Shown: piece after piece, positions 24,976 through 34,006 of the stretch
How positions within the stretch are numbered: the first letter of the stretch is position 1
Layout of the letters: each line of letters starts with the position of its first letter
Assembly (NCBI RefSeq): GCF_001548395.1
Contig: NZ_AP017367.1
Coordinates: 1,897,001 to 1,961,000, forward strand
Direction of reading: 5' to 3'
Source: Leptolyngbya sp. O-77
Lineage (GTDB): Bacteria; Cyanobacteriota; Cyanobacteriia; Elainellales; Elainellaceae
Length of the DNA: 64,000 nt
Notes under the pieces: model-generated
Told to the model about the DNA's origin: nothing
The model's input: only the letters and a program-made list of their open reading frames with translations
Database searches by the model: none
Program-made: the position numbers and the translations under genes

Positions 24976-26148
24976 TCACCCCGCCTTTACCCCGCACCCC
25001 AGGGCTTCCACTAATCGTCGATTCTCCTCCACTGTGCGGACGGCGACGCGGAAGAAGCGATCGCCCAGTTCGGGAAAGCTGGTGCAGTGGCGAATCAAAA
25101 TCTGGTGCTGCTGAAGCAGGTGGGTTTGCAAGTCGGTGGCAGAGCCGTCGGTTTGCACCAGGAGATAGTTGGCAGCGCCGGGGAGGGGATGCAGACCCGG
25201 CAGAGCCGCGAGTCCGTCGAAAAGCTCCTGACGAGCAGGAGGCAGCCAGTTCCAGGTGCGCTGCTGAAAAGACGTGTCGGCCAGGGCGGCGATCGCCGCT
25301 GCGGAGGCGAGAGAATTCACGCTCCAGGGGTCGCGCCACTGCTGCCAGCGGCGCAGTCGGTCGGGATGGGCGATCGCGTAGCCCAACCGCAGTCCCGGCA
25401 GGCTATAGAACTTGGTGAGCGATCGCACAATCACCAAATTCGGATATTGCTCTACCCATTCCAGCAGGCTCGCTTGGGACTGTGCTTCCGGCAGTAAGAA
25501 GTCCATAAATGCCTCGTCCACCACGACCAGCGGCGACTCGTCTAGCAGCAACCGGATATTCTCGCGGGGGAGCAGGGTTCCGGTGGGGTTGTGGGGGCTG
25601 TTGAGCAGCCAGCCGGAGTGAGGGTGGGGGCGTAGGCGGGTGGGGATGGCTTGCTTTAAGGCTCCATCCACCGCCAGGCTATCCATCGTCAGGGGGATTT
25701 TCTCTACAGTGGCTCCAAAAGCCCGTAGGGCGCGGAGATAGTCGCCAAAGGCAGGCGTGAGCAGACGCACGATGTCTAGCGCAGCCAGGTCGCGGGCGGC
25801 CCAGGTGAGTAGTTCGGCGGCTCCGTTTCCGGGCAAGATCCACTCAGGAGAGAGGTGATGGAAGGCGGCGATCGCCCGTCGCAGATCTGCATAGCTGGGG
25901 TCAGGATAGTGGCGCAGGTCGCCCAGGTGAGCCTGAATAGCGGCGATCGCCGACTGAGGCGGCCCCAGCGGATTGATGCTAGCCGAAAAGTCCAAAATTA
26001 AATGGGGAGAACAACCCGCCAGAGCCGCAGCCCAGGCAATGTTCCCCCCATGTGCAGGTCGAGCAGCCCCAGGATGCTGAGAATCTGAGCGCTGCGATTT
26101 GGATAGTGGCAAATTGAGGTCTTGCCAATCTTGCAACGAATCTTGCAC
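24976..26148 (-). CDS. cobD: L-threonine-O-3-phosphate decarboxylase (cobalamin side-chain synthesis)
   Basis: This 390-residue fold-type I PLP enzyme shows the CobD N-terminal signature HGGNIAWAAALAG, followed by DFSASINPLGPP. Other blocks are PGNGAAELL, NSPHNPTG, VVVDEAFMDF and the PLP lysine in VRSLTKFYSLPGLRLGY (Lys246). CobD makes (R)-1-amino-2-propanol phosphate for the aminopropanol arm of B12. A histidinol-phosphate aminotransferase is the main alternative, since the families are homologous, but the HGGN and INPLGPP blocks argue for CobD. The start is GTG 26148, 12 bases after the stop of hup, so the two may be co-transcribed. Cyanobacteria usually make pseudocobalamin, so the precise side chain is open. 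Confidence 0.82.
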   Translation of the reverse strand: MQDSLQDWQDLNLPLSKSQRSDSQHPGAARPAHGGNIAWAAALAGCSPHLILDFSASINPLGPPQSAIAAIQAHLGDLRHYPDPSYADLRRAIAAFHHLSPEWILPGNGAAELLTWAARDLAALDIVRLLTPAFGDYLRALRAFGATVEKIPLTMDSLAVDGALKQAIPTRLRPHPHSGWLLNSPHNPTGTLLPRENIRLLLDESPLVVVDEAFMDFLLPEAQSQASLLEWVEQYPNLVIVRSLTKFYSLPGLRLGYAIAHPDRLRRWQQWRDPWSVNSLASAAAIAALADTSFQQRTWNWLPPARQELFDGLAALPGLHPLPGAANYLLVQTDGSATDLQTHLLQQHQILIRHCTSFPELGDRFFRVAVRTVEENRRLVEALGCGVKAG

Positions 26149-26159
26149 GAGACCGCTTG

Positions 26160-26435
26160 CTATTTTGCCACCAGGTCTTTGAACAGCTTGCCAGCAGAAA
26201 AGGCAGGCACCTTGGTTGCTGGAATTTTCATCGCCTCACCCGTTTTGGGGTTGCGACCTTCCCGCTCCTTTCGCTCGCGGGGTTCAAAAGACCCAAACCC
26301 CACCAGCGTTACCTTTTCACCCTTCGACACCGCTTCCATGATCGAATCAATCGCAGCAGACAGCACTGCGTCAGCCTGCTTCTTCGTCACGTTAGCCTTT
26401 TCGGCTACGGCATCGACCAATTCACCTTTATTCAT
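26160..26435 (-). CDS. hup: HU-family nucleoid protein
   Basis: This is a 91-residue HU protein of normal length. It starts MNKGELVDAVAEKANVTKKQ, contains the hallmark VGFGSFEPRERKEREGRNPKTG, and has the DNA-intercalating Pro in the beta arm (IPATKVPAFSAGK). The RBS GAAGGAGA sits 5 bases before the ATG. The protein bends and compacts DNA as a homodimer. It is followed closely by cobD. A TTGACA box lies about 130-140 bases upstream on the minus strand (near 26583-26588), but I could not find a matching -10. Confidence 0.97.
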   Translation of the reverse strand: MNKGELVDAVAEKANVTKKQADAVLSAAIDSIMEAVSKGEKVTLVGFGSFEPRERKEREGRNPKTGEAMKIPATKVPAFSAGKLFKDLVAK

Positions 26436-26783
26436 GAGAATCTCCTTCGATTAGATTATCCAGGATTCAAAATCTCTCAAATCTCACAGATGCAGCCTGA
26501 GCAGGTGCAATCTGAACAACTTTCATCTGGAGACTGAGTAGATAGACTCGATCGGCTTCAGGGAAAATCGCTGAAACCCTTGTCAACTCGAATTTTCAAT
26601 GCCCTATTCTAAGGGCAACTCAGGGGTTCTGGATCGTTGAAACCTTTAATTTATGTGGATTTGAAGGTTTTTTTTGGGTTTTCCATCCCACAAATCGCTC
26701 GCAAAGCAGTCAAACCAATCCTGGAGGCGGGTTAGGGAACCGATGCACCCCCTCCAAACAAGCCGAAAACTCGGTATTCACCG
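26436..26783. other. Intergenic region between pilQ end and hup start
   Basis: These 348 bases contain the hup leader (minus strand), a T-rich tract near 26665-26685, and a GGAGG...CCTCC inverted repeat with an inner GGTT/AACC stem around 26731-26765 that lies just past the end of pilQ. The hairpin could end pilQ transcripts, but it lacks a following T-run on that strand. I see no gene. Confidence 0.4.
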
Positions 26784-29000
26784 CTAGCGTCTCCCCCGCT
26801 CCAAAATCTGCTGGACATCGCGGCTGGGCACATAGCGATAGCCAAAGGTGGACGTATCAGAATCGTCGATGATCTGTGGCGTGAGCATGACGATCACTTC
26901 TTGTCGCTGATTCGTTCGCTGGGTTCGGCGGAACAGCGCACCCAAAATGGGAATATCGCCCAAAATGGGGACTTTCGTCACTTCAGCGCGATCGCTGTCT
27001 TGAATAATCCCCGACAAAATTAGAGTTTGCCCATCCCGCACCCGCACCAGCCCAGAAGACAGCCGCCGAATGGCTAGCAGCGTCACGCGAAGCACAGAGT
27101 CTTGAATCTCGAAGGTCTCCACACGAGAGGGAGACGAAATTGTTGGTCCAACCGAAAGCGTCACAAAGCCATTATCGTCAATGCCTTCAACCCGTACATT
27201 CAAAATCAAGCCAGCAGGCGTGGTTTCTACAGTAATCGTCTGCGTTCTGTCTTCTCCCGTCCCTTCTGTCTCAATCTCGAAGTTTGTAACCACGTCCTCT
27301 GTCAACTGAACCTGCGCTTCTTGTCCCTCCTGCACCACCAACGTTGGGTCAGTCAGAATCTTAGCGTTGCCGCTAGTCACCGCAAAGCGCAACTGCGCCA
27401 AGAAGTTTCGCGTAAAGTTAAACGCATTGGTTGGTTGACCGACAATCAGTCCTCCCAACCCAGTAATTTCAGAGACCGGACTCAAAATGCTGCCAGGTGT
27501 TCTGCCAGTGTTCGGCCCACCAGAGCCAAAGTTAATAACCACTTGTCCGCCGTCTTGAATGACGCGAGTATCATCAATACCAAAAGAGAAACTGGTTCCA
27601 GCCCGATCGATTCCTAGCAGGTTCACATCGATCACGCGGACATTAATCGCAACTTGGCGCTGGCGAACATCGAGCTGCGAGAGCTGAGCCGTCGCAATTT
27701 CAATTTGCCGGGGGGTGCCAACCAGCGTAATAGAGCGGGTGCGCTCATCACCAATCACCTGCAACCCTCGCAGCAGCGGCGTTGCGTCCTGATAGTCTAC
27801 ACGCTGCACCTCGATTCGATCTTCCTCGGTCGTTTGCACCTGAGTTGGCCCAGCAGCAGCCCCAGCGCCAATATCACTACCTTGCACTGGCACAGCAAGC
27901 GCCGTAACCACCTGACGACGACGGCTAACGGCGGTTTCTGCGCCCAAGCCCACCAGAAAATTCAGCGCTGCGCCGACGCTGGCCTGATTCAGCCGGAGGG
28001 TACGCGATACGATGGAACGGGCGGAGTTGGGCAGGCGCGTGCCAACGAATACCGTCCGTCCGACCAAATTGGCATCCAGCCCGCTAATCCGCAGCACGTA
28101 GTTAAACACGTTCTGCACGGGTTCGTTTTCGATGTCCAGCGAGATGCGGGCGTTGGTGGCAGTGGAGGTTTCTTGGGCGGATTGGGCATCGACCCCTTCG
28201 GTCTGAGAAGGCTGATCTAGATAGGCGACGTTTAGCCCCGCAGCACGACCCAGCAGCGACAGCACATCCCGCACGGGCGCATCCCGCAGCACCAAGCGCG
28301 GCACGATTTCCGAGGTTCCTAGATCAATAACCGTGGGTGAAACATCGGTCGTGGCGACGGCAATATCCCCGACAGGCGGAGCCACTGCACGCGGCAGCAG
28401 CGGCGGCACCTGCCCTGGAAACGCGCCGGACGGGCTGACAGGCGTGCCATTGATCGAAACCTGCGGGTTTGGTACGAGTACCTGAGATGGGGGAATGGCG
28501 GGGTTAGACGGGAAGGTGCTGCCGCCGGGAAGTGTTGGCGGCGGAACTTGGGCCGAGGGAAAACTAGGCTGGCTAGGCAGGCTTCCGACACCTGTGCCGT
28601 CAGCAGTTAGGCTAAATACAATGGCGGTGCCGTCTTGCCGCACCTGGTTTGCTGGGGGAGCCGCCGTACCCATAACCGCGACGCGCACGCTGTTGGGGTC
28701 GAGTTGCGTCACCATGACCGAGCTAATGCCGGGGGCGGGGTTGTTTTGCAAATAGCCGTTGCCTTCGGGGAGGCGTAGCTGGGCGTTGGTGATATCGGCA
28801 ACGAGGGTATTGCCGCGATTGACGGTAAAGACCTGGGGGCGATCGCCATTTCGCGTTTGCAGCACTAGCTCCATCCCAACGGCGGTTTGAAATACCTGCA
28901 CACCTGTAATTTGGGTTGCAGCAGCTTGGGCTGGCTGGCTCGCTATCAGCACTACTGCACCACTCGTCATCAATCCAGCCAATCCAAGATGCGGTTTCAC
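26784..29000 (-). CDS. pilQ: Type IV pilus secretin PilQ
   Basis: The 738-residue outer-membrane secretin starts at GTG 29000, with AAGGAGGAG upstream. After a signal peptide (VLIASQPAQAAA) comes an AMIN domain (about 30-130, VQVFQTAVGMELVLQ), then a Pro-rich linker, secretin N-terminal/STN domains (ISLDIENEPVQNVFNYVLRI near 290), and the C-terminal secretin pore. That pore includes AINVRVIDVNLLGIDRAG, ADITNAQ-type blocks, and the ending KVPILGDIPILGALFRR with MLTPQII. It is the last gene of pilM-N-O-Q. It forms the gated channel through which the pilus leaves the cell. Confidence 0.95.
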   Translation of the reverse strand: MKPHLGLAGLMTSGAVVLIASQPAQAAATQITGVQVFQTAVGMELVLQTRNGDRPQVFTVNRGNTLVADITNAQLRLPEGNGYLQNNPAPGISSVMVTQLDPNSVRVAVMGTAAPPANQVRQDGTAIVFSLTADGTGVGSLPSQPSFPSAQVPPPTLPGGSTFPSNPAIPPSQVLVPNPQVSINGTPVSPSGAFPGQVPPLLPRAVAPPVGDIAVATTDVSPTVIDLGTSEIVPRLVLRDAPVRDVLSLLGRAAGLNVAYLDQPSQTEGVDAQSAQETSTATNARISLDIENEPVQNVFNYVLRISGLDANLVGRTVFVGTRLPNSARSIVSRTLRLNQASVGAALNFLVGLGAETAVSRRRQVVTALAVPVQGSDIGAGAAAGPTQVQTTEEDRIEVQRVDYQDATPLLRGLQVIGDERTRSITLVGTPRQIEIATAQLSQLDVRQRQVAINVRVIDVNLLGIDRAGTSFSFGIDDTRVIQDGGQVVINFGSGGPNTGRTPGSILSPVSEITGLGGLIVGQPTNAFNFTRNFLAQLRFAVTSGNAKILTDPTLVVQEGQEAQVQLTEDVVTNFEIETEGTGEDRTQTITVETTPAGLILNVRVEGIDDNGFVTLSVGPTISSPSRVETFEIQDSVLRVTLLAIRRLSSGLVRVRDGQTLILSGIIQDSDRAEVTKVPILGDIPILGALFRRTQRTNQRQEVIVMLTPQIIDDSDTSTFGYRYVPSRDVQQILERGRR

Positions 29001-29088
29001 AGGTCACTCCTCCTTAACAAACAGGCGAATCTAATCGTCAAGTCTTCAAAACAACAAAAGCGGTCATCAGCAGGGGTTAGCCAGAACA

Positions 29089-29889
29089 CTACTGCGCGGG
29101 CGCGTTCGGATCAGCAGGCGGCGCGGTCGGAGTCGGCGGCTGGATCGGAGCGGGCATGAGTGCCTGCACCTGAAAGCTGGTCCGCAGCCGAGGCTCCGTA
29201 TTCTGATTGGGCAGCGGCCGCCCCTGCTGATTGAGCCGCAGCGTAGGTGGGTCAGTCGGCTCAGACTTAAAGTTCCGCAACACCAGCAGTGGCTGCAACC
29301 GCTCAATATTGCGAATCACCGACTGCGCCTGAGCAAAGCTGCCCTCCATCTCCACGTTGTAGAGGCGCTGGCGCAATTTGTTATTGACCGCAGCGCCAAG
29401 AGAACCATCGGTGACCAGATCGCTAGGTTGACCATCTGGGCCAGCGGGGGGCGGCACCAGCTCAAACTTTGACAGAGTGGCACGACGATCAGGATCGGCA
29501 ATGCGGGCATTTGCCGCCTGCACTCGCTCATTCACGTCAATCAGCAGCGTATCCAGCCCTTCCTCATCGGCAAACAGCGCCAGCACGTCTGCCCGGAGTT
29601 GCTCGGCTTCTGCTAGCTTGGCGCGGGCTTCCTCAATCTGCTGCTGAGCCTGTCCCTGGTTTACCAACTGCTGCTCTTTTGCGGCGATGTCCGCCCGCAG
29701 TGCGGCGTTTTCTTCCCACTTGGGCAGCACGGCATTAAACAACAGATAGCTAGCGCCCAGCAGCCCCGCCAGCGCTAGCAATATCCCATTGACACGGGGC
29801 GTAAGCCGCATCCCAAAGACGACGGGATAATTCGGCTCCTCTAAAGCGCCGTACTCTTCTCCAGGAATATAATCTCCACCCACGGTCAT
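29089..29889 (-). CDS. pilO: Type IV pilus inner-membrane alignment protein PilO
   Basis: The 266-residue protein has a short cytoplasmic N-terminus, one membrane helix (VNGILLALAGLLGASYLLFNAVLP), a coiled coil (AALRADIAAKEQQLVNQGQA), and a periplasmic ferredoxin-like domain. The C-terminal tail is Pro/Ala-rich. The start codon overlaps the pilN stop by four bases (ATGA), so translation is probably coupled. PilO pairs with PilN to link the cytoplasmic PilM ring to the secretin. Confidence 0.92.
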   Translation of the reverse strand: MTVGGDYIPGEEYGALEEPNYPVVFGMRLTPRVNGILLALAGLLGASYLLFNAVLPKWEENAALRADIAAKEQQLVNQGQAQQQIEEARAKLAEAEQLRADVLALFADEEGLDTLLIDVNERVQAANARIADPDRRATLSKFELVPPPAGPDGQPSDLVTDGSLGAAVNNKLRQRLYNVEMEGSFAQAQSVIRNIERLQPLLVLRNFKSEPTDPPTLRLNQQGRPLPNQNTEPRLRTSFQVQALMPAPIQPPTPTAPPADPNAPAQ

Positions 29890-30701
29890 GGTGTCACAAC
29901 CCCCAGTTTGCGAAGCTGATCAATTCGAGCAGGCAAGCCCACCGACAGCGTGTTTTCCATGTCTTGAAGCAGTTCTGAAGACGGGCGCGGCGTGAGTCCA
30001 GCGGTGATTTTATACTGAACAACCTTGGGCAACTGCACCTCCAATCCCTCAGGGCGATCGCCCTCCCCTACAAATTCCGTCTGAATCGGGCTATCCACCA
30101 GACGCGCATCCACCAGCCTCACCTCGCGACTGTCTAAAAACGGCGACTGCTGAAGCAGCAGCATAAAGTCATTCGCTTCAGCAAAGGTCCGAGCATTACC
30201 CGAAATTTCCAGCCGAGAAGGCGGCACCTCTGGCGGCGGCGGAGCAGGCTGGCTGGGGTCAGCAGGGGGAGGCGGCGGCGGAACAGCCTCCGGAGCCAAC
30301 TGGGTCACGTTGGTCAACTGCACACCCGCCGGAACCCGACCGCGAATGTCCTGCAAGATTGCCGACCAGGGAATAATTCGATCAAAGACTTGAGCTAGCG
30401 CCTGGTTTTCAGCATTCAACTGCGCGACCTGGGCTTCCACATTTTGCACTTCCTGCATTGCCTGTTGCAGCGTTGCCAGCTGGCTGTCTAGCTCTGCCTG
30501 TCGAGCCGTCAGCGAGGACGTCTGGCTTTGTAAAAAGAGCCAAAACCCGCCCACTAGCGCCGGGAGCAGCACCCCGATCGCCGCCCCCACATACATCGGA
30601 CGCGGGTCATCCTGCACAACAGATCTGCGGGCCGCAACCCCGCTCCCATCAGTCGGGCGTTCTATACGGTCATTGAGAAAGTTGACATCCAGACTATACA
30701 T
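29886..30701 (-). CDS. pilN: Type IV pilus inner-membrane protein PilN
   Basis: The 271-residue product begins MYSLDVNFLNDRIER, the short cytoplasmic motif that binds PilM. It has a single helix (VGAAIGVLLPALVGGFWLFL), a coiled coil rich in Gln/Ala (about 75-125), and a periplasmic domain (ILQDIRGRVPAGVQLTNVTQ). A Pro-rich loop (PPPPPPADPSQPAPPPP) interrupts the periplasmic part. It overlaps pilO and is separated from pilM by one base, so the three genes are tightly linked. Confidence 0.92.
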   Translation of the reverse strand: MYSLDVNFLNDRIERPTDGSGVAARRSVVQDDPRPMYVGAAIGVLLPALVGGFWLFLQSQTSSLTARQAELDSQLATLQQAMQEVQNVEAQVAQLNAENQALAQVFDRIIPWSAILQDIRGRVPAGVQLTNVTQLAPEAVPPPPPPADPSQPAPPPPEVPPSRLEISGNARTFAEANDFMLLLQQSPFLDSREVRLVDARLVDSPIQTEFVGEGDRPEGLEVQLPKVVQYKITAGLTPRPSSELLQDMENTLSVGLPARIDQLRKLGVVTP

Positions 30702-30702
30702 C

Positions 30703-31815
30703 TCACCACGCCTCCCGTAAGCCCAAGCCCAACACCACCCCTAGCCCCGGACGCTGCAACTCTGGGATTTCCTGATCGACCTCCAGCGACAGCGCCGAAA
30801 TCGGATCGACCTGACTGGCAGGCAGACTAAGCCGCTGCGAGAAAAACTCGTCAAGCTGCCCAATTGCCCCGCCCGGCCCTGCCAGCAGCAGTTGCGCTAC
30901 CTCCAGGTTGTCGCCCTGATTCAGATAAAAGTCGATGGAGCGGCGCAACTCATCCGCCAGTTCACCCAGCACTCGCAGCATCGCCGCCGTGCCAGGGTTG
31001 GTTCCCGGTGTCTTGGGAGTGCCCATGCTGTCCATCGGGGCGATCGGCACCGTCATCCCCTGAAGCAGTTCCGTGTTGCGTGAAGGGGGCAGGTTCATGG
31101 CGCGGCTCAAGGCAGATTGGATTTGGTAAGTGCCAATCGGAACCGTGCGAGAAAATTGGGGAACTCCATCCACCACGATGGAGATTTCAGTATTTTCAAA
31201 TTCGATATCGACAATAGCAGCGGCCTCTTGGGGGGTGAACTGGCGCAACTGTTCTCGGATCGTGCGAATCAGCGCGAAGCTACTGATTTCAAGGACATCC
31301 ACGTCTAGCCCTGCCTGCTGAAACGTTGTCAAATAGGAGTCGGTTACTTCTTTGCGGGTGGCCACCAGCAGCACTTGCACCTTCTCGATGCCGTCTTCAT
31401 CCACAAAAAAGCCAAGCTTCTGGTAATCTACATCCGCTTCTTCGCGGGGAAAGGGCAAGTATAGCCCAGCTTCCTGGTTTAGCACCATTTCGCGCAGTTC
31501 CCGGTCGTCTAGCTCGGCGGGAACCGGAATGATGCGAGTCACGGTGTCTCGTCCGCCCGGAATTGCGGTCGCCGCATTCTTGACCTTAAGCTTGCTTTCA
31601 CTCAGCACAGACTGAATGATTTCAGACATCGCGGCAGTGTCCAGGATTTGCCCTTCCTGGTAAATCCCTTCTGGCACCTCGGCAGAGGCCAGCATCGTGA
31701 GCTGAAAGCCTTGCCCTTTCCGCTTCAGGCGGGCAACGTTGACGCGCTCAGGGGTCAATTCAATGCCGACACCCTTTGTCTTTTTTGAAAATAATCCCTT
31801 GACGTTGCTAAACAC
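30703..31815 (-). CDS. pilM: Type IV pilus assembly ATPase-like protein PilM
   Basis: The product is an actin-like (FtsA/SHS2 fold) protein. Blocks include KGVGIELTPERVNVARLKRK, AIPGGRDTVTRIIPVP, NQEAGLYLPFPREEADVDYQ, AAIVDIEFENTEISIVVDG and the late GPGGAIGQLDEFF. PilM forms a cytoplasmic ring and binds the N-terminus of PilN. The start is uncertain. I give GTG 31815 (VFSNVKGLFSKK), near where PilM proteins usually begin. A TTG at 31863 would add 16 residues (MQALSILTLSTL). It heads the pilM-N-O-Q operon, so the operon promoter should lie in the AT-rich region 31820-32050. Confidence 0.9.
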   Translation of the reverse strand: MFSNVKGLFSKKTKGVGIELTPERVNVARLKRKGQGFQLTMLASAEVPEGIYQEGQILDTAAMSEIIQSVLSESKLKVKNAATAIPGGRDTVTRIIPVPAELDDRELREMVLNQEAGLYLPFPREEADVDYQKLGFFVDEDGIEKVQVLLVATRKEVTDSYLTTFQQAGLDVDVLEISSFALIRTIREQLRQFTPQEAAAIVDIEFENTEISIVVDGVPQFSRTVPIGTYQIQSALSRAMNLPPSRNTELLQGMTVPIAPMDSMGTPKTPGTNPGTAAMLRVLGELADELRRSIDFYLNQGDNLEVAQLLLAGPGGAIGQLDEFFSQRLSLPASQVDPISALSLEVDQEIPELQRPGLGVVLGLGLREAW

Positions 31816-31863
31816 AGTTTTAGGAATGAGGGTGGAGAGGGTCAGTATGGAAAGTGCCTGCAA

Positions 31864-32606
31864 ACTTAGACCGTATCAAACTGCAAAACTATGTCCGAAA
31901 ACGAACATGACCCGGACTATTAACTGAGACTAAGTTTGGAGATCCTGAACACACATGCTACCCAATTTAATTCAGAATCATGCAGCCGAACACAAGAATA
32001 TAGGCTTTCAAGCTAAAAAACTGAAAAGATTGCCGATCAAGCCAGAGAAATGGGTCTAAGTACCCCAGTTAAACCTCTCTTAATAGCTTGCCCTTCATCG
32101 TTCAAGCAGCAACGACCTACACAAACCGACACCCTGAATTGTTGAATCGGCTAACCCAAACTGACCTGCTGAACGAAATTTTTGAATCAAGTTGGCGATC
32201 GCCCCACCAAGGGCACCAACCCGCCTCTCAATCGACAGCGGAGAAATCTCCTGATGTAGCTACACTTAGCCAGCAATGGTACACGCAATTTAGAAAAATG
32301 GCACAGTTTATCTACGATTTGTGGAAAACCTGCGGAAACGACAGGCTATATTTTGAGCAAAGGTTTAGAAAAAAACTACCAGAACGCTTTCAGAGGGCTG
32401 TTTCCTGGGAGTTTGTGCGCGATTTTTGCTGGGGTAGCAGTGGCGGCGGGGCAGATTCGGTACGCGGCGACGGGCGCTTTTGGCGATCGCGCTTACGCTA
32501 GCTCACCCTGCAAGGGGCGATCGCCCAGGAACTTTGCTACGGTAGCGCAATCTACGATAGGGTGAGCAATGCAGCAATCGAAACCTGCTCTAAACCACTG
32601 CCCTGA
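31864..32606. other. Intergenic region between pilM and a binding-protein gene
   Basis: These 743 bases lie between divergent genes and should contain both promoters. A 137-codon frame at 32088-32501 (+, TTG start) has a few protein-like stretches (IYDLWKTCGNDRLYFEQ), but it has no family match, no ribosome-binding site, and degenerates into repeat-like sequence. I do not call it a gene. A 9-bp inverted repeat (GCTCACCCT at 32501, AGGGTGAGC at 32559) and HIP1-rich repeat sequence lie just before the binding-protein gene. Confidence 0.4.
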
Positions 32607-33911
32607 ATGACCATGTACCTACGACACCCCTGGCGAAAACCCTGGAAATCTTTGAGCCTGATGACCCTGTTTGGACTGGTTTTGACCTGGGTCATTAGCT
32701 GTAGCCCCGGCGCACCGCCAACCGCGCGATCGCCCGAAGTCGAGTTTTGGACCATGCAGCTCCAGCCGCAGTTCACCGACTACTTCAACGAATTGATTGC
32801 CCGGTTTGAGCAAGAAAACCCCGGCGTTCAGGTCAAGTGGGTAGACGTGCCCTGGGGCGACATGCAGAGCAAAATTCTAACGGCCGTTTCCGCAGGCACT
32901 GCGCCCGATGTGGTTAACCTCAACCCCGACTTTGCGGCACAGCTTGCCGGACGCAACGCCTGGATGGCGCTCGATGACCAGGTGCCCGCCGAAGCCCGTC
33001 AGCAATATCTGCCCAAGATCTGGCAGGCAAACACGCTCGATGGCAAAACCTTTGGGCTACCCTGGTATCTCACCACCAGCATCGCCATTTACAACCAGGA
33101 TTTGCTTAATCAGGCCGGCGTGCAGCAGCCCCCGGCAAACTTTGCAGAACTGGCCCAGGTGGCTCGCCAAGTCAGAGAGCGCACAGGCAAGTACGCCACC
33201 TTTGTGACCTTCGTGCCGACTGATTCAGCAGAAGTCCTGCAATCCCTGATTCAGATGGGCGTAACGCTGGTAGACAACAGTGGCAAGGCAGCCTTCAATA
33301 CGCCCGAAGGACGCGCCGCCTTCCAGTATTGGGTGGACTTATATAAAGAAGGTCTGCTGCCCCAGGAAGTGCTAACCCAGGGACACCGCCGTGCTATTGA
33401 GCTATATCAGGCTGGTGAAATCGCCATCTTAAACTCCGGCCCGCAGTTTTTGAAGACTGTGGAAACCAATGCACCGGCGATCGCCCAAGTCTCCGCTGTT
33501 GCGCCCCAAATCACCGGAGACACAGGTAAAACCAACGTCGCCGTGATGAACCTCGTCGTTCCCCGCAGCACCGATGTCCCCGAAGCTGCCGTCAAGTTTG
33601 CCCTGTTTGTCACCAATCCCGAAAATCAGCTTGCCTTTGCCAAAGCCGCGAACGTGCTACCTTCCACGGCGACCTCGCTGACCGATCCCTACTTCAGCAC
33701 TGCCGCTGAAACATCTGCCTCTACACTCGACACTGCCCGCGCCGTCAGCGCCCGCCAGATGCAGTCTGCCGAAGTGCTGCTGCCCCGAATGGAGGATATC
33801 AAGGAACTGCAAAAGATTATCTACGACCAGCTTCAAGCTGCCATGCTGGGCGAAAAATCGGTCGATCAGGCAGTCAATGATGCAGCTGCGGCTTGGGATG
33901 CCCGGTCATAG
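32607..33911 (+). CDS. Sugar-type ABC transporter substrate-binding lipoprotein
   Basis: This 434-residue family-1 extracellular binding protein (MalE/UgpB-like) has a signal peptide with lipobox (LTWVISCSPG). The mature part shows VEFWTMQLQPQFTDYFNELI, WVDVPWGDMQSKILTAVSAGTAPDVVNLN, FGLPWYLTTSIAIYN and FALFVTNPENQLAFAKAANVLPS. It should capture a sugar or polyol at the outer face of the plasma membrane. No permease or ATPase gene lies beside it, so its partners are elsewhere. A second ATG at 32613 is an alternative start. The IS element follows about 95 bases downstream. Confidence 0.92.
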   Translation: MTMYLRHPWRKPWKSLSLMTLFGLVLTWVISCSPGAPPTARSPEVEFWTMQLQPQFTDYFNELIARFEQENPGVQVKWVDVPWGDMQSKILTAVSAGTAPDVVNLNPDFAAQLAGRNAWMALDDQVPAEARQQYLPKIWQANTLDGKTFGLPWYLTTSIAIYNQDLLNQAGVQQPPANFAELAQVARQVRERTGKYATFVTFVPTDSAEVLQSLIQMGVTLVDNSGKAAFNTPEGRAAFQYWVDLYKEGLLPQEVLTQGHRRAIELYQAGEIAILNSGPQFLKTVETNAPAIAQVSAVAPQITGDTGKTNVAVMNLVVPRSTDVPEAAVKFALFVTNPENQLAFAKAANVLPSTATSLTDPYFSTAAETSASTLDTARAVSARQMQSAEVLLPRMEDIKELQKIIYDQLQAAMLGEKSVDQAVNDAAAAWDARS

Positions 33912-34006
33912 GGAGTGGCAATCCAGAACTGAAACGCAGCAAATGGGCACTCAAGAATAGTCGAAATTCTTAACATTTCGCAATCAAAACCTCGCCTAAA
34001 CCCTAG

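Noticed and set aside
32088..32501. 137-codon frame between pilM and the binding-protein gene
   Set aside because: TTG start without ribosome-binding site, no recognised family, and its 3' half is repeat-like; another frame looks equally plausible in part.
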